A DNA stretch of 64,000 nucleotides from NCBI GenBank assembly GCA_902801485.1, contig CADCIP010000015.1:1-64000 (forward strand). Direction: 5' to 3'. Shown in pieces: positions 53,218-62,402 of the stretch. The notes beneath the pieces were generated by a model. The model did no database searches. It was not told the origin of the DNA and saw only the letters and a program-made list of their open reading frames with translations. The translations under genes and the position numbers were made by a program. This DNA is from an uncultured Bacteroidales bacterium (GTDB lineage Bacteria; Bacteroidota; Bacteroidia; Bacteroidales; Bacteroidaceae). Position 1 is the first letter of the stretch. Each line of letters opens with the position of its first letter.

Positions 53218-54522
53218 CTATTGACAAAGTGCATTGCAGACTTCATTTTGGAAGTCTCTTCCCAGACTGCCGGGACTTACTCCCTGATTGATGATGCAGA
53301 ATGACAGGACGTGACCGTTGCGGGTTGTAAGATACCCTGCAAGTGAGGAAATGCCAGTCACAGTTCCAGTCTTTGCGCGCACATTATTATATGCTGGCGT
53401 ATCTTGCATACGATTACTTAATGTACCATCCACGCCTGCTATGGGAAGTGCAGGATAAAGATGTTGGTATATTTCAGGCTTGCTGAATGCATAATTCAGC
53501 AAACACACTAATAATTCTGGCGACACATAATTGTAAAGAGAGAGTCCGCTGCCATCTGCAATCTGATAAGGGGCAGGATCCAATCCAAGTTCTTCAATCA
53601 GGTCGTAGATAAGCTTTGCCGCTTGTTTTCTTCCTGCGTTCTTCTGTCCCGAATAGGCAGCAAGCTGATAAAACAGACATTCGGCAAAAATGTTGTGGCT
53701 ATTCTTTAGTATAGGTTCCAGTATCTCGTCAATGGTATGGGTAATACATACTACCGACCTACTGTCAGCAGGTGCTTGCTGTTGTCTCACCCCTACTCTG
53801 CTACGTTTCACTCCTGCTCTGGTAAGTGCTCTGTTCCATTCGCTATTGAAATCATCTTTGGCATTCACCATTAAGGCCGAGAGCGGTCCGTAGTCATCAT
53901 CCCAGCACCAACCCCATCCGTAAGGTAAGTCATCTTTCATGCTCAGGTCGGTGTACATATTACCTGTAATGCTGTTAATGCCTGCGCTACGCAGAGCCTT
54001 GGCCATGGTATTCAAATCGGAGGGCGACAACAGAGGATCCATACCTCCCACAATGTACACATCACCCTGCAATGTTCCGTTTGCAATGGTTCCCTTTACC
54101 CGTAAATCCGTCTTAAAATTGTAGTCACCACCCAGATAATGCAAACAGCTGATGCTGGTAATAAGTTTTTCTGTAGAAGCTGGTCGCATGCGTTGGGCGG
54201 CATTGAGCGCATAGAGAGGCTGGTTTTCCGTAAGGTCAAAAACGTAAAGCCCTAGTTGTGTGGTCTCAAAAAGAGGAAGTTGGCAAAGAGAGTCTAATCT
54301 GGCCTGTATGGTATCCTTCCAGGTAACGGGCGCCACCACGTCAGATACCACAACGGGGGTGGGTAATTCCACCTTTGTGTTTTCCTTTATATTGATGGGG
54401 CCGTTATAGGGATTTTTCACAGATTTGCGCGAACCGCAACTGCATAGGAGAAGCAGAAATGCGATTGGAAGTATGCCCTTGTTAGCCCTAAAACCTAAAA
54501 ATAATGATTTTTCACTCTTCAT
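53218..54522 (-). CDS. dacB: PBP4-type D-alanyl-D-alanine carboxypeptidase, lipoprotein
   Basis: The 434-residue protein has a lipobox-like LLLLCSC (Cys 27 or 29). The penicillin-binding motifs are S116-x-x-K119 (RPASTEKLITS), SHN in LKNSHNIFAECLFYQ and KTG in RAKTGTVTGISSLAGY. It removes D-alanine from, or cuts cross-links in, peptidoglycan. PBP4 proteins usually have a domain inserted after SxxK; here the segment between SxxK and SxN is only about 160 residues, so the insert is small. The ATG lies in an 'attcttcattc' repeat. Confidence 0.88.
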   Translation of the reverse strand: MKSEKSLFLGFRANKGILPIAFLLLLCSCGSRKSVKNPYNGPINIKENTKVELPTPVVVSDVVAPVTWKDTIQARLDSLCQLPLFETTQLGLYVFDLTENQPLYALNAAQRMRPASTEKLITSISCLHYLGGDYNFKTDLRVKGTIANGTLQGDVYIVGGMDPLLSPSDLNTMAKALRSAGINSITGNMYTDLSMKDDLPYGWGWCWDDDYGPLSALMVNAKDDFNSEWNRALTRAGVKRSRVGVRQQQAPADSRSVVCITHTIDEILEPILKNSHNIFAECLFYQLAAYSGQKNAGRKQAAKLIYDLIEELGLDPAPYQIADGSGLSLYNYVSPELLVCLLNYAFSKPEIYQHLYPALPIAGVDGTLSNRMQDTPAYNNVRAKTGTVTGISSLAGYLTTRNGHVLSFCIINQGVSPGSLGRDFQNEVCNALCQ

Positions 54523-54551
54523 TCTTCATTCTTCACTCTTTATTTTCACTG

Positions 54552-54559
54552 CAAAGTTA
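54552..54559 (-). promoter_or_regulatory. -7 promoter box of dacB
   Basis: The minus strand reads TAACTTTG, a match to TAnnTTTG, 29 bases before the ATG at 54522. It is 42 bases from the divergent nadB box. Confidence 0.55.
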
Positions 54560-54601
54560 AAGAAAAAAACGCTAAAAGTAACAACTATACAACTTTTTGA
54601 G

Positions 54602-54609
54602 TATTTTTG
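54602..54609 (+). promoter_or_regulatory. -7 promoter box of nadB
   Basis: TATTTTTG matches TAnnTTTG and lies 33 bases before the ATG at 54643. An in-frame ATG at about 54607 overlaps the box and is excluded. Confidence 0.5.
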
Positions 54610-54642
54610 CATCAGAAATGGCTTAAAAAAAGGCAGGATATC

Positions 54643-56232
54643 ATGATAAAGAAATTCGATTTTCTGATTATTGGCAGCGGTGTTGCAGGAATGAGTTACG
54701 CGCTGAAGGTTGCTAACGCAGGTAAGGGAAAGGTTGCCCTGATCTGTAAAACCTCATTAGAGGAAGCTAACACTGCAAAGGCTCAGGGCGGTATAGCCTC
54801 TGTTACCAATCTGTTGGTGGATAACTTCGAGAAACACATCGAGGACACAATGATAGCTGGTGACTACATCAGCGACCCTGCGGCTGTAGAGCAGGTAGTA
54901 AAGAATGGCCCTGAAGGCATCAGGGAGTTGGTGAAGTGGGGTGTTAATTTCGATAAGAACGAGAAAGGCGAGTTCGATCTTCACCGTGAGGGAGGACACT
55001 CAGAGTTCCGTATCCTACACCATGCTGATGATACGGGAGCCGAGATTCAGCGAGGCCTGATGGAAGCTGTGAGGAATAACCCCAACATAGAGATTCTCGA
55101 GAATCATTTTGCCGTGGAAATTATCACCCAGCACCATTTGGGAATACGTGTAACCCGTAGGACACCAGATATTGAATGCTATGGAGCATACGTGCTGAAT
55201 CCTAAGACGGGAAAGGTAGATACCTATCTGTCCAAGGTTACGCTGATGGCAACCGGTGGAACAGGAGCCATTTATGCCACTACTTCTAATCCCAATATTG
55301 CTACGGGCGATGGCATAGCTATGGTTTATCGTGCCAAGGGAAAGGTAAAGGATATGGAGTTTGTACAGTTCCATCCAACCGTTCTATATAACCCCAAGGA
55401 AACACATCCCGCCTATCTGATAACAGAAGCCATGCGTGGTTACGGAGGCATTCTCCGTCTTCCAAACGGCGAGGAGTTCATGCAGAAATATGACGAGCGT
55501 TTGAGCCTTGCCCCACGTGATATTGTGGCCCGTGCCATAGACCGTGAGATGAAGATTCACGGCCTTGACCATGTTTGTCTGGATGTAACACATAAGGATG
55601 CTGAGGAGACCAAGCACCACTTCCCCAACATTTATGCCAAATGCCTAAGCATCGGAATAGATATTACCAAGCAGTATATTCCCGTGGCTCCCAGTGCTCA
55701 TTATATGTGCGGTGGTATTAAGGTGGATCTGGACGGACAAAGCAGCATCAAGCGCCTGTATGCCGTAGGAGAATGTTCATGTACAGGATTGCACGGAGGA
55801 AACCGTTTGGCAAGCAATTCGCTTATAGAAGCCGTCGTTTACGCTGCTGCAGCTGCAAAGCATTCGTTAGAAAACATCGACAACTACGATTTCAATGACA
55901 AAGTTCCCGAGTGGAATGATGAGGGAACAATGACAAACGAGGAGAAGGTCCTTATAGCCCAAGACGTAAAAGAGGTGAACCAGATAATGAGTACTTATGT
56001 TGGTATCGTACGTAGCGATTTGCGTCTGCACAGAGCTTGGGAACGCTTGGATCTGTTATATGAAGAAACAGAGCATCTGTTCAAGCGTGTGAAACCGACA
56101 AGGGACATCTGCGAGCTCCGCAATATGATTAATGTGGGTTATCTGATAACCCGTCAGGCCATCGAGCGTAAAGAAAGTCGCGGATTACACTATACCATCG
56201 ATTACCCCAAACACGCGTTAGACAAAGATTAG
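54643..56232 (+). CDS. nadB: L-aspartate oxidase
   Basis: From MIKKFDF the protein has 529 residues. It has the FAD motif FLIIGSGVAGMSYALKVANA, the NadB/SdhA-type AKAQGGIASV (serine-alanine-glycine loop), REGGHSEFRILHHADDTGAE, MATGGTGAIYATTSNPNIAT and VAPSAHYMCGGIKVD with GLHGGNRLASNSL. The C-terminal helical part is about 430-529. It oxidises L-aspartate to iminoaspartate, the first step of NAD synthesis. The partner nadA is not in the window. Confidence 0.93.
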   Translation: MIKKFDFLIIGSGVAGMSYALKVANAGKGKVALICKTSLEEANTAKAQGGIASVTNLLVDNFEKHIEDTMIAGDYISDPAAVEQVVKNGPEGIRELVKWGVNFDKNEKGEFDLHREGGHSEFRILHHADDTGAEIQRGLMEAVRNNPNIEILENHFAVEIITQHHLGIRVTRRTPDIECYGAYVLNPKTGKVDTYLSKVTLMATGGTGAIYATTSNPNIATGDGIAMVYRAKGKVKDMEFVQFHPTVLYNPKETHPAYLITEAMRGYGGILRLPNGEEFMQKYDERLSLAPRDIVARAIDREMKIHGLDHVCLDVTHKDAEETKHHFPNIYAKCLSIGIDITKQYIPVAPSAHYMCGGIKVDLDGQSSIKRLYAVGECSCTGLHGGNRLASNSLIEAVVYAAAAAKHSLENIDNYDFNDKVPEWNDEGTMTNEEKVLIAQDVKEVNQIMSTYVGIVRSDLRLHRAWERLDLLYEETEHLFKRVKPTRDICELRNMINVGYLITRQAIERKESRGLHYTIDYPKHALDKD

Positions 56233-56287
56233 GGATTAGCAGATTAGAGATTAGCAAAAAACCCGTCAACTAGTCAACCCAAATAGA

Positions 56288-57760
56288 ATGAAAAAGAGCA
56301 TCTTTGGAATCCTTATCATGATGGAGAGCCTTTTCTTGGGGTTTTCTTTCATTGTGGCTCTTTTTTGCGGCGAGTCTGGCTGGAAGGTTTTCTTGGGAAC
56401 AGCAGTTTTTGCTTTCGTTTTGGGTTCCATCTTCAAATATTTGGGCGAGCGCGAGCACTCGGTTCGTTTTACCCGTGCCGACAGTTTTTTAGTAGTAGCA
56501 CTCTCTTGGATTATTTTTTCATTGATAGGAATGGTGCCGTTCCTTCTTATTGCAAAGATGGATTTGCCCAGCGCCTTCTTCGAAACAATGAGCGGCTTTA
56601 CCACGACGGGAGCCACATGTATCGACGAGATAGACACTCTACCCCGTTCCCTGCTTTTTTGGCGAGCTATAACACAATGGATAGGCGGTTTGGGAATCGT
56701 CGTTTTTTCCTTTGCCCTAATTCCTGTTTATGAATTCCGAAACAGCAATATGTACTCAGCAGAGGTTACAGGCTTAAGTCTGGACAAATTAAGACCCAAG
56801 ATAGGGGCAACTGCTCGCCGTATGCTGTTTATCTATCTGTTCCTGACCTCTGCGTGCGCTTTTATGTATTGGATCGGCCCCATGAATCTGTACGATGCCA
56901 TTTGCCATTCTTTTACGACCATTGCAACAGGTGGATTCAGTACCCATACTGCTAGTATGGCCTATTTTCACAGTTCTTATATAGAGTATGTTGCCAGTGT
57001 GTTCATGCTGGTTAGCAGTGTCAATTTCTCCCTCTATTATTACCTGAGTATCAAACGAAGCAATGCCTTTTTTAAAAACGAGGAGCTTCGCGCGTTTTTT
57101 TCTATAATAGCTATTTCCGTCGTCGGTTTCATACTGCTGTTCTATTTCGCACCTATTCCAGCCAGCGCAGAAGGAACATTGCCTATAGGATTCGAAGAGA
57201 CTTTCCGTTCGTCACTCTTCCATGTAAGTAGCGTAATGACAAGCACCGGCTTTGCTGCTCAGAAGTTCGATTATGTAGCCTGGGGTGCCTCGTTCTGGAT
57301 GCCAACAGTTGTTATTATGACCATAGGTGCTTGTGCAGGAAGTACGGCTGGCGGTATCAAGGTAGTTAGAATTCTAATCTGTGCCAAGAGTGTGCTCAAG
57401 GAATTTATTCTTCTTTTGCATCCCAGAGCCGTAATCGGAGTCAGAATTAACGGCCATATTGTTCCCGACGACAGAGTGCGTCGCGCCTTAGCCTTTATCT
57501 TCCTTTATATCATATTGGTGGTAATAGCAATGCTTTGTTACAGCCTTTTGGGTGCCGATGTCGATACTGCATTGGGAAGTAGTATAAGTATGCTCAGCAA
57601 TGTTGGCCCTGCCACAGGTAGTACAGGTCCTGCCAGCAACTTTGCCCATGTACCGGCAGCAGGGAAATGGCTGATGAGTGCCTATATGCTAATCGGCCGC
57701 TTGGAGATTTTCACCATTCTCTTCCTTTTCATGCCCAGTTTCTGGAAAGAGAGGAAATAA
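56288..57760 (+). CDS. trkH: Trk-type potassium transporter membrane subunit
   Basis: The 490-residue integral membrane protein has four pore loops with the selectivity sequences TTGATC, TTIATGGFS, MTSTGFAAQ and NVGPATGSTG, and about ten membrane helices. It imports potassium, normally with the cytosolic NAD-binding TrkA, which is not encoded in this window. The gene starts 55 bases after nadB; the gap has short 'attagcagattagagattag' repeats. Confidence 0.93.
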   Translation: MKKSIFGILIMMESLFLGFSFIVALFCGESGWKVFLGTAVFAFVLGSIFKYLGEREHSVRFTRADSFLVVALSWIIFSLIGMVPFLLIAKMDLPSAFFETMSGFTTTGATCIDEIDTLPRSLLFWRAITQWIGGLGIVVFSFALIPVYEFRNSNMYSAEVTGLSLDKLRPKIGATARRMLFIYLFLTSACAFMYWIGPMNLYDAICHSFTTIATGGFSTHTASMAYFHSSYIEYVASVFMLVSSVNFSLYYYLSIKRSNAFFKNEELRAFFSIIAISVVGFILLFYFAPIPASAEGTLPIGFEETFRSSLFHVSSVMTSTGFAAQKFDYVAWGASFWMPTVVIMTIGACAGSTAGGIKVVRILICAKSVLKEFILLLHPRAVIGVRINGHIVPDDRVRRALAFIFLYIILVVIAMLCYSLLGADVDTALGSSISMLSNVGPATGSTGPASNFAHVPAAGKWLMSAYMLIGRLEIFTILFLFMPSFWKERK

Positions 57761-57789
57761 ACTTCATGCTATACTTTGAGAAAAACACC

Positions 57790-58962
57790 CTATGTTTTCA
57801 GTGCAGCAACAATTTGATCAATAGCTTGATTCACAACAGAGCGGGGACAACCAACATTCATACGCATGTAACCCTTTCCGCCTGGGCCAAACATGGCTCC
57901 GGAGTTTAGGCCGACCTTCGCCTTGTTGGCAAAGAAATCGTCCAACTCTTCTTGCGTTTCATAACCTAAGCCTCTGCAGTCCAAGAAGACAAGGAAACTG
58001 GCTTCAGGACGGATGGGCACAATCTGCGGACATTCTTTTGCCAAACGTTCACAGAGCAAATCGATATTTCCTTGTACATAATCCAGCATCTGGGTCTTCC
58101 ACTCCAGCCCTTGAGGACTGTAGCAGGCAGCAGCACAGTCGTAGGCAAAGACGTTACCAAGGTCGAAGTCGTTTCCCTCGATATACGTAAAGAACTTGCG
58201 ACGTTTCTTGGGCTCATAGACAATGGCCTGAGAAACCACTACGCCAGGCATATTGAATGTCTTGCTGGGAGCCTGCAGGGTAATGCTGTTTAGGCGCGCC
58301 TCTTCGCTGACGCTGGCAAAGGGAATATGCTTTCTTCCGCCAAGGAGCATATCGCAATGTATCTCGTCGCTTACCACCAGCACACCTTCTTCGGCACAAA
58401 TATGAGCCACCTCTTGTAGTTGCTCGCGCGACCAACAGATACCTGCAGGGTTGTGGGGGTTGCAGAGAATCATCATGCGACAGCCTTTAATATCACGTCG
58501 CAGGCTGTCCATATCCATCGTAAAGCTGTCCTTGGTACGTACCAGCGAATTGAAGACGATCTGCCTGCCGCTGTGTTCGGGTACAATACGAAAGGGATGA
58601 TATACGGGTTCCTGAATAAGAATCTTATCGCCTTCGTTGGTAAAACACTGGACGCAAAGATAAATGCCACAGACCACACCTGGAATGTAGGTAACCTCTT
58701 CACGTTTTAGGTCCATACCGAATTGCTCTTTGTTCCAGCGACAGATATTGTCCCAATAGGCATCATGACTACAGGTATAGCCCAGAATGCCTTGCCGGAG
58801 TCGTTTCTGCATGGCTTCAATCACAAAAGGTGGAGTGCGGAAATCCATATCGGCCACCCACATGGGGATGACATCCTTGCGACCACAACACCAATCTACC
58901 TTGTCGTACTTCATACAGTCAGTACCAAGGCGAGGTACTATTTCAGAGAAATCGTAGGTCAT
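57790..58962 (-). CDS. MalY/PatB family C-S lyase (aminotransferase-like)
   Basis: The 390-residue PLP enzyme of the type I fold has KYDKVDWCCGRKDVIPMWVA, ADMDFRTPPFVIEAM, LCNPHNPAGICWSREQL, VVSDEIHCDMLLGGRKHIPF and the cofactor lysine in LQAPSKTFNMPG. The 'D.iPmWvADMDF' and 'SDEIHcDl' signatures mark the MalY/PatB group, which cleave cystathionine and similar C-S compounds. It converges with trkH across 29 bases. The upstream side is an AT-rich repeat area without a clear promoter. Confidence 0.9.
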   Translation of the reverse strand: MTYDFSEIVPRLGTDCMKYDKVDWCCGRKDVIPMWVADMDFRTPPFVIEAMQKRLRQGILGYTCSHDAYWDNICRWNKEQFGMDLKREEVTYIPGVVCGIYLCVQCFTNEGDKILIQEPVYHPFRIVPEHSGRQIVFNSLVRTKDSFTMDMDSLRRDIKGCRMMILCNPHNPAGICWSREQLQEVAHICAEEGVLVVSDEIHCDMLLGGRKHIPFASVSEEARLNSITLQAPSKTFNMPGVVVSQAIVYEPKKRRKFFTYIEGNDFDLGNVFAYDCAAACYSPQGLEWKTQMLDYVQGNIDLLCERLAKECPQIVPIRPEASFLVFLDCRGLGYETQEELDDFFANKAKVGLNSGAMFGPGGKGYMRMNVGCPRSVVNQAIDQIVAALKT

Positions 58963-58972
58963 AATTATTCAG

Positions 58973-59000
58973 TTTAGAGTTTAGAGTTCAGAGTTTAGAG
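58973..59000. repeat. short direct repeats GTTTAGAGTTTAGAGTT
   Basis: GTTTAGAGTTTAGAGTTCAG is followed by another AGTTTAGAGT. It lies just upstream of the PatB-like gene and is the same kind of repeat as at 15506-15533. Confidence 0.65.
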
Positions 59001-59161
59001 TCAGTATTTGAGAAGTTAAAGATGTTATCGCTTCACTTGTCCTTTAGACAGAAATTAAGCCATTACTTACGGCTTCCTTATAACATGTGTATAACTATCG
59101 GCTTAACTACTTAACTTCCGAATTCTTAACTATAGAAATAAATTCTTCACTCCTTCACTTT

Positions 59162-59548
59162 TTACTTTTTACTTTTCAAATAGTAATCACAACCGGTCTG
59201 AACATTTTTCAGGAGGGCTTTGCTGGAGATGGTGGCACCTGTTACGACATCCACTTTGGCTTTGGCAGCCTTCTTGGCATCCATTCCCACCCATTTGGGC
59301 AGCATGTCCTTCTTAATCATGGCCCAGTATTTGGGAGTTTCGGTGTTGCGCAAAGGCTTTACCTTTTCAATTTTACCATCCTTGATGTAGATTTTAACGG
59401 GCACTACATCTGTGTAGCCTTTAACATTGGGACAGAGCGTGGTGGTATTGACAACCACCATGCCCTGCTCTTCAGAAATGGGTGAGTCCTGTACAAAACT
59501 CATCAGCGTGAGTGCCAGGACGGGTACAACTAAAAGTCTTCTCTTCAT
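59162..59548 (-). CDS. small exported FMN-binding domain protein
   Basis: From MKRRLLV the protein has 128 residues, with an N-terminal export signal. The FMN_bind domain (about 30-128) contains YTDVVPVKIYIKDGKIEKV and the flavin attachment motif VDVVTGATISSKALLKNV. In such domains the threonine of T-G-A-T carries covalent FMN, attached by ApbE after export. Its ATG overlaps the stop codon of the upstream reductase gene (TAATG), so the two are translated together. It may pass electrons to the exported Fe-S aldo/keto reductase. Confidence 0.78.
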   Translation of the reverse strand: MKRRLLVVPVLALTLMSFVQDSPISEEQGMVVVNTTTLCPNVKGYTDVVPVKIYIKDGKIEKVKPLRNTETPKYWAMIKKDMLPKWVGMDAKKAAKAKVDVVTGATISSKALLKNVQTGCDYYLKSKK

Positions 59549-60903
59549 TATCTTTTTCTTAATATTTCTGCAATACGACCCATCTGGTTGGGTATGCGAA
59601 TGTGTTGCGGACACTTAGGAAGGCACGCTTCACAATCGGTACACTTAGTGGCCCATTGCTTTTTGTTGAGTCCTTTCTGGAACATTTTATTAACAGTATC
59701 AAGGCGTTTCTGGTAGTCGGATGCCGACTTGTCGGGCAACGGCAAGACACCATCGTTAACAGCTTTGTTGTAAACCGAGAAGTTTCCCGGAATGTCCAGT
59801 CCGAAAGCACAAGGCATGCAGTATTTGCAGTCGGTACAGGGAATCACGGGCACACCGTTCATCTTGTCGGCTATCTTGGTCATGAGGGCATTCTCGCTCT
59901 CTGTGCATACCTCAAGAGGCGAATACGTTGCAACATTTTCTTTCAGCACTTCCATGGTGGTCATACCGGAAAGTACGGTCAGCACATTGGGATGTGAGCC
60001 AACCCAGCGGAAAGCCCAGCGGGCAGGAGAATCTGAAGGACGTACTTCTTTCATCATCGTTTGTACATCCTCGGGTACTTTTGCCAAACGACCGCCCAAG
60101 AGCGGCTCCATGATAACACATTGGATATCGGCCTTTTCCAACTTGTTATAAAGATACTCGGCATCTGTATTACCTCTGCGGGTATCAGCATGACGCCAGT
60201 CGATATAGTTCATCTGAATCTGGACAAAATCCCACTCAAAATCATCGTTGTTGTCTATCAGATAGTCGAAGGTCTCGATACTTCCGTGGAACGAGAAGCC
60301 CAAGTTGCGGATACGTCCGGCCTTACGCTCTTGTTGGAGAAATTCGACAATGCCGTTTTCCTCGAAACGTGCCTTGAACTCATCGGGGCCGTTGCCGCCC
60401 ACACTGTGTAGCAGGTAGTAGTCGATGTAGTCCACCTTCAGTTTCTCCATAGAGTTCTGGAGCATCTTCTTGGCACTCTCCAAGTTCCACTGGTCACGAC
60501 CAAAGTTAGATAGCTTAGTAGCCACAAAGTACTTGTCGCGTGGATGGCGTGAAAGAGCAATACCCACAGCTTCCTCGGAACGTCCGCCATGATAAACGGG
60601 AGCTGTGTCGAAGTAATTCACGCCATGAGCCAGCGCATAGTCAACCTCCTGATTCACCATATCTTGGTTGATAGCGCGATTGTTGGAAGGCAGACGCATC
60701 ATACCATATCCAAGCAATGATACCTTATCGCCTGTTCTGCGATTTTCACGGATAGCCATCTTGGCGGGGTCGGCTGTCTCATCCTCTGGTTTGCCAAAAG
60801 TAGTCAGCGGTGCCATAGCCATCATTCCAACTGCTGATGCGCCACCCCATCCTAATCTCTTGAGGAAGTCGCGGCGACTTCTGTTCTGTTTGTTCTCTGC
60901 CAT
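59548..60903 (-). CDS. aldo/keto reductase with Tat signal and Fe-S clusters
   Basis: The 451-residue protein begins with a twin-arginine signal (SRRDFLKRLGWGGASAVGMM). The aldo/keto-reductase barrel (about 50-340) has GYGMMRLP, VDYALAHGVNYFDTAPVYHG and LSSMT-like LSGMTTMEVL. The ferredoxin-like tail has two cysteine groups, CTDCKYCMPC (with CAFG) and CTDCEACLPKCPQHI, for iron-sulfur clusters. The catalytic Asp-Tyr pair is present in YFDTAPVY. Such Fe-S reductases could transfer electrons to quinones or flavins outside the cytosol. The FMN-binding gene overlaps at the stop codon. Confidence 0.88.
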   Translation of the reverse strand: MAENKQNRSRRDFLKRLGWGGASAVGMMAMAPLTTFGKPEDETADPAKMAIRENRRTGDKVSLLGYGMMRLPSNNRAINQDMVNQEVDYALAHGVNYFDTAPVYHGGRSEEAVGIALSRHPRDKYFVATKLSNFGRDQWNLESAKKMLQNSMEKLKVDYIDYYLLHSVGGNGPDEFKARFEENGIVEFLQQERKAGRIRNLGFSFHGSIETFDYLIDNNDDFEWDFVQIQMNYIDWRHADTRRGNTDAEYLYNKLEKADIQCVIMEPLLGGRLAKVPEDVQTMMKEVRPSDSPARWAFRWVGSHPNVLTVLSGMTTMEVLKENVATYSPLEVCTESENALMTKIADKMNGVPVIPCTDCKYCMPCAFGLDIPGNFSVYNKAVNDGVLPLPDKSASDYQKRLDTVNKMFQKGLNKKQWATKCTDCEACLPKCPQHIRIPNQMGRIAEILRKR

Positions 60904-60928
60904 ATTAGTTCAGTAAGTTAATGAATGA

Positions 60929-61924
60929 TTATGCTGCTTTTAGAATTTTTCTGATGTCTTCTATGATGGAAAAGAGCTCCTCTACAGTCTCTGCCCTGAG
61001 CATACGAATACGTGTCTCGCGGAAATTGGGAATGCCCTTGAAGATGGGCGTTGCAGCCAAATGCCGACGAATATGCAAAATGCCCCTGTATTCATCGATA
61101 CGCTCTACGGAAGTCTGCACCTGCTGCTTAAGGATGTCTATCTTTTCATCCAAAGTGAGCGGAGCCTCCGGATGAGCAATCTCATGGAATATCCAAGGGC
61201 GGCCAAAGGTGGCCCTGCCTATCATAACAGCATCTACACCGTAACGTTCAAAGCATTCACGGGCACCTTCTGCTGTGGTGATGTCTCCGTTTCCAATAAT
61301 AGGTATGTGCATACGGGGGTTCTGCTTTACAGCACCGATAAGGGTCCAATCGGCCTCGCCGGTGTACATCTGTGCTCGTGTTCTTCCGTGTAGCGTGAGC
61401 GCTTGAATGCCACAATCCTGAAGACGTTCGGCCAAATCTACGATAAACGGAGTGCCTGAAGGCAGGTAGAGCGATTTCTCATCCCATGCCAGACGAGTCT
61501 TTACCGTTACAGGTGTATCCGGAACAGCCTCTACCACTGCTCGGGTAATATCCAACAGCAAGGGAACATTCTGCAGCATACCGCTTCCAGCTCCTTTGCC
61601 TGCCACCTTCTTAACAGGGCAACCGAAGTTGAGGTCCAAAACATCGGGATGAGCCTGATCGACCACAATCTTAGCTGCTTCACGAACAGAATCTACATCA
61701 CGACCATATATCTGGATGGCAACAGGACGTTCGTCAGGACAGACCTGCAACTTCTGCAGACTCTTGTTGACAAGACGGATAAGCGCATCGCTTGAAACGA
61801 ACTCGGAATACACCATAGCGGCTCCCATCTGCCGACAAAGCAGACGGAACCCGATATCTGTAACATCCTCCATGGGTGCTAACAGAACGGGGCGTTCTCC
61901 AAGATTAACGTTTCCTATGTTCAA
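60929..61924 (-). CDS. dusB: tRNA-dihydrouridine synthase
   Basis: The 331-residue FMN enzyme has VLLAPMEDVTDIGFRLLCRQ, the catalytic cysteine in LDLNFGCPVKKVAGKGAGSG, TLHGRTRAQMYTGEADW and IPIIGNGDITT with AVMIGRATFGRPW. It reduces uridines in tRNA D-loops. The gene for the Fe-S reductase starts 25 bases after its stop, so they are probably cotranscribed. Which Dus type (A, B or C) is judged from length and overall pattern. Confidence 0.9.
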   Translation of the reverse strand: MNIGNVNLGERPVLLAPMEDVTDIGFRLLCRQMGAAMVYSEFVSSDALIRLVNKSLQKLQVCPDERPVAIQIYGRDVDSVREAAKIVVDQAHPDVLDLNFGCPVKKVAGKGAGSGMLQNVPLLLDITRAVVEAVPDTPVTVKTRLAWDEKSLYLPSGTPFIVDLAERLQDCGIQALTLHGRTRAQMYTGEADWTLIGAVKQNPRMHIPIIGNGDITTAEGARECFERYGVDAVMIGRATFGRPWIFHEIAHPEAPLTLDEKIDILKQQVQTSVERIDEYRGILHIRRHLAATPIFKGIPNFRETRIRMLRAETVEELFSIIEDIRKILKAA

Positions 61925-61979
61925 AGCAGTTAACGTTTAGCGAAACATTTTTAATATGATAGCATTTAGCGACAAAAGT

Positions 61980-62402
61980 TTAATGTTCAATGGACTTAAA
62001 CGCTAAAGCATAAAGCTTCATTTGTTTAAGCATTGCCAAGAGACCATTGCTACGTGTGGGAGAGAGATGCTCACGCAGGCCAATCTTCTCAATGAAGTAG
62101 AGGTCGGCATCCAGAATCTCCTGTGGAGTATGGTCACTCAGCACCCGAATGAGCAGCGCCACTATACCTTTTACTATAAGTGCATCACTTTCTGCCTGAA
62201 AGTGAACCAGGCCGTCCTGCATGTCGGCCTGTAGCCAGACACGACTCTGACAGCCGTCTATCAGATTCTGTTCCGTTTTGTATTTGTTATCGAGAGGCGG
62301 CTGCTCACTGCCCAAGTCTATAAGCAGTTGGTAGCGATCCATCCAATCGTCAAAATCAGCGAATTCCTCTATAATCTCGTCTTGTATCTCGTTTATTGTC
62401 AT
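61980..62402 (-). CDS. sufE: SufE family sulfur-acceptor protein
   Basis: The 140-residue protein has the SufE pattern: EIIEEFADFDDWMDRYQLLI, then NLIDGCQSRVWLQADM with the sulfur-accepting cysteine, and the C-terminal FIEKIGLREHLSPTRSNGLL. It takes sulfur from the cysteine desulfurase SufS and activates it for Fe-S assembly. The ATG overlaps the end of the upstream M28 peptidase gene by 4 bases. SufBCDS are not in the window. Confidence 0.92.
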   Translation of the reverse strand: MTINEIQDEIIEEFADFDDWMDRYQLLIDLGSEQPPLDNKYKTEQNLIDGCQSRVWLQADMQDGLVHFQAESDALIVKGIVALLIRVLSDHTPQEILDADLYFIEKIGLREHLSPTRSNGLLAMLKQMKLYALAFKSIEH

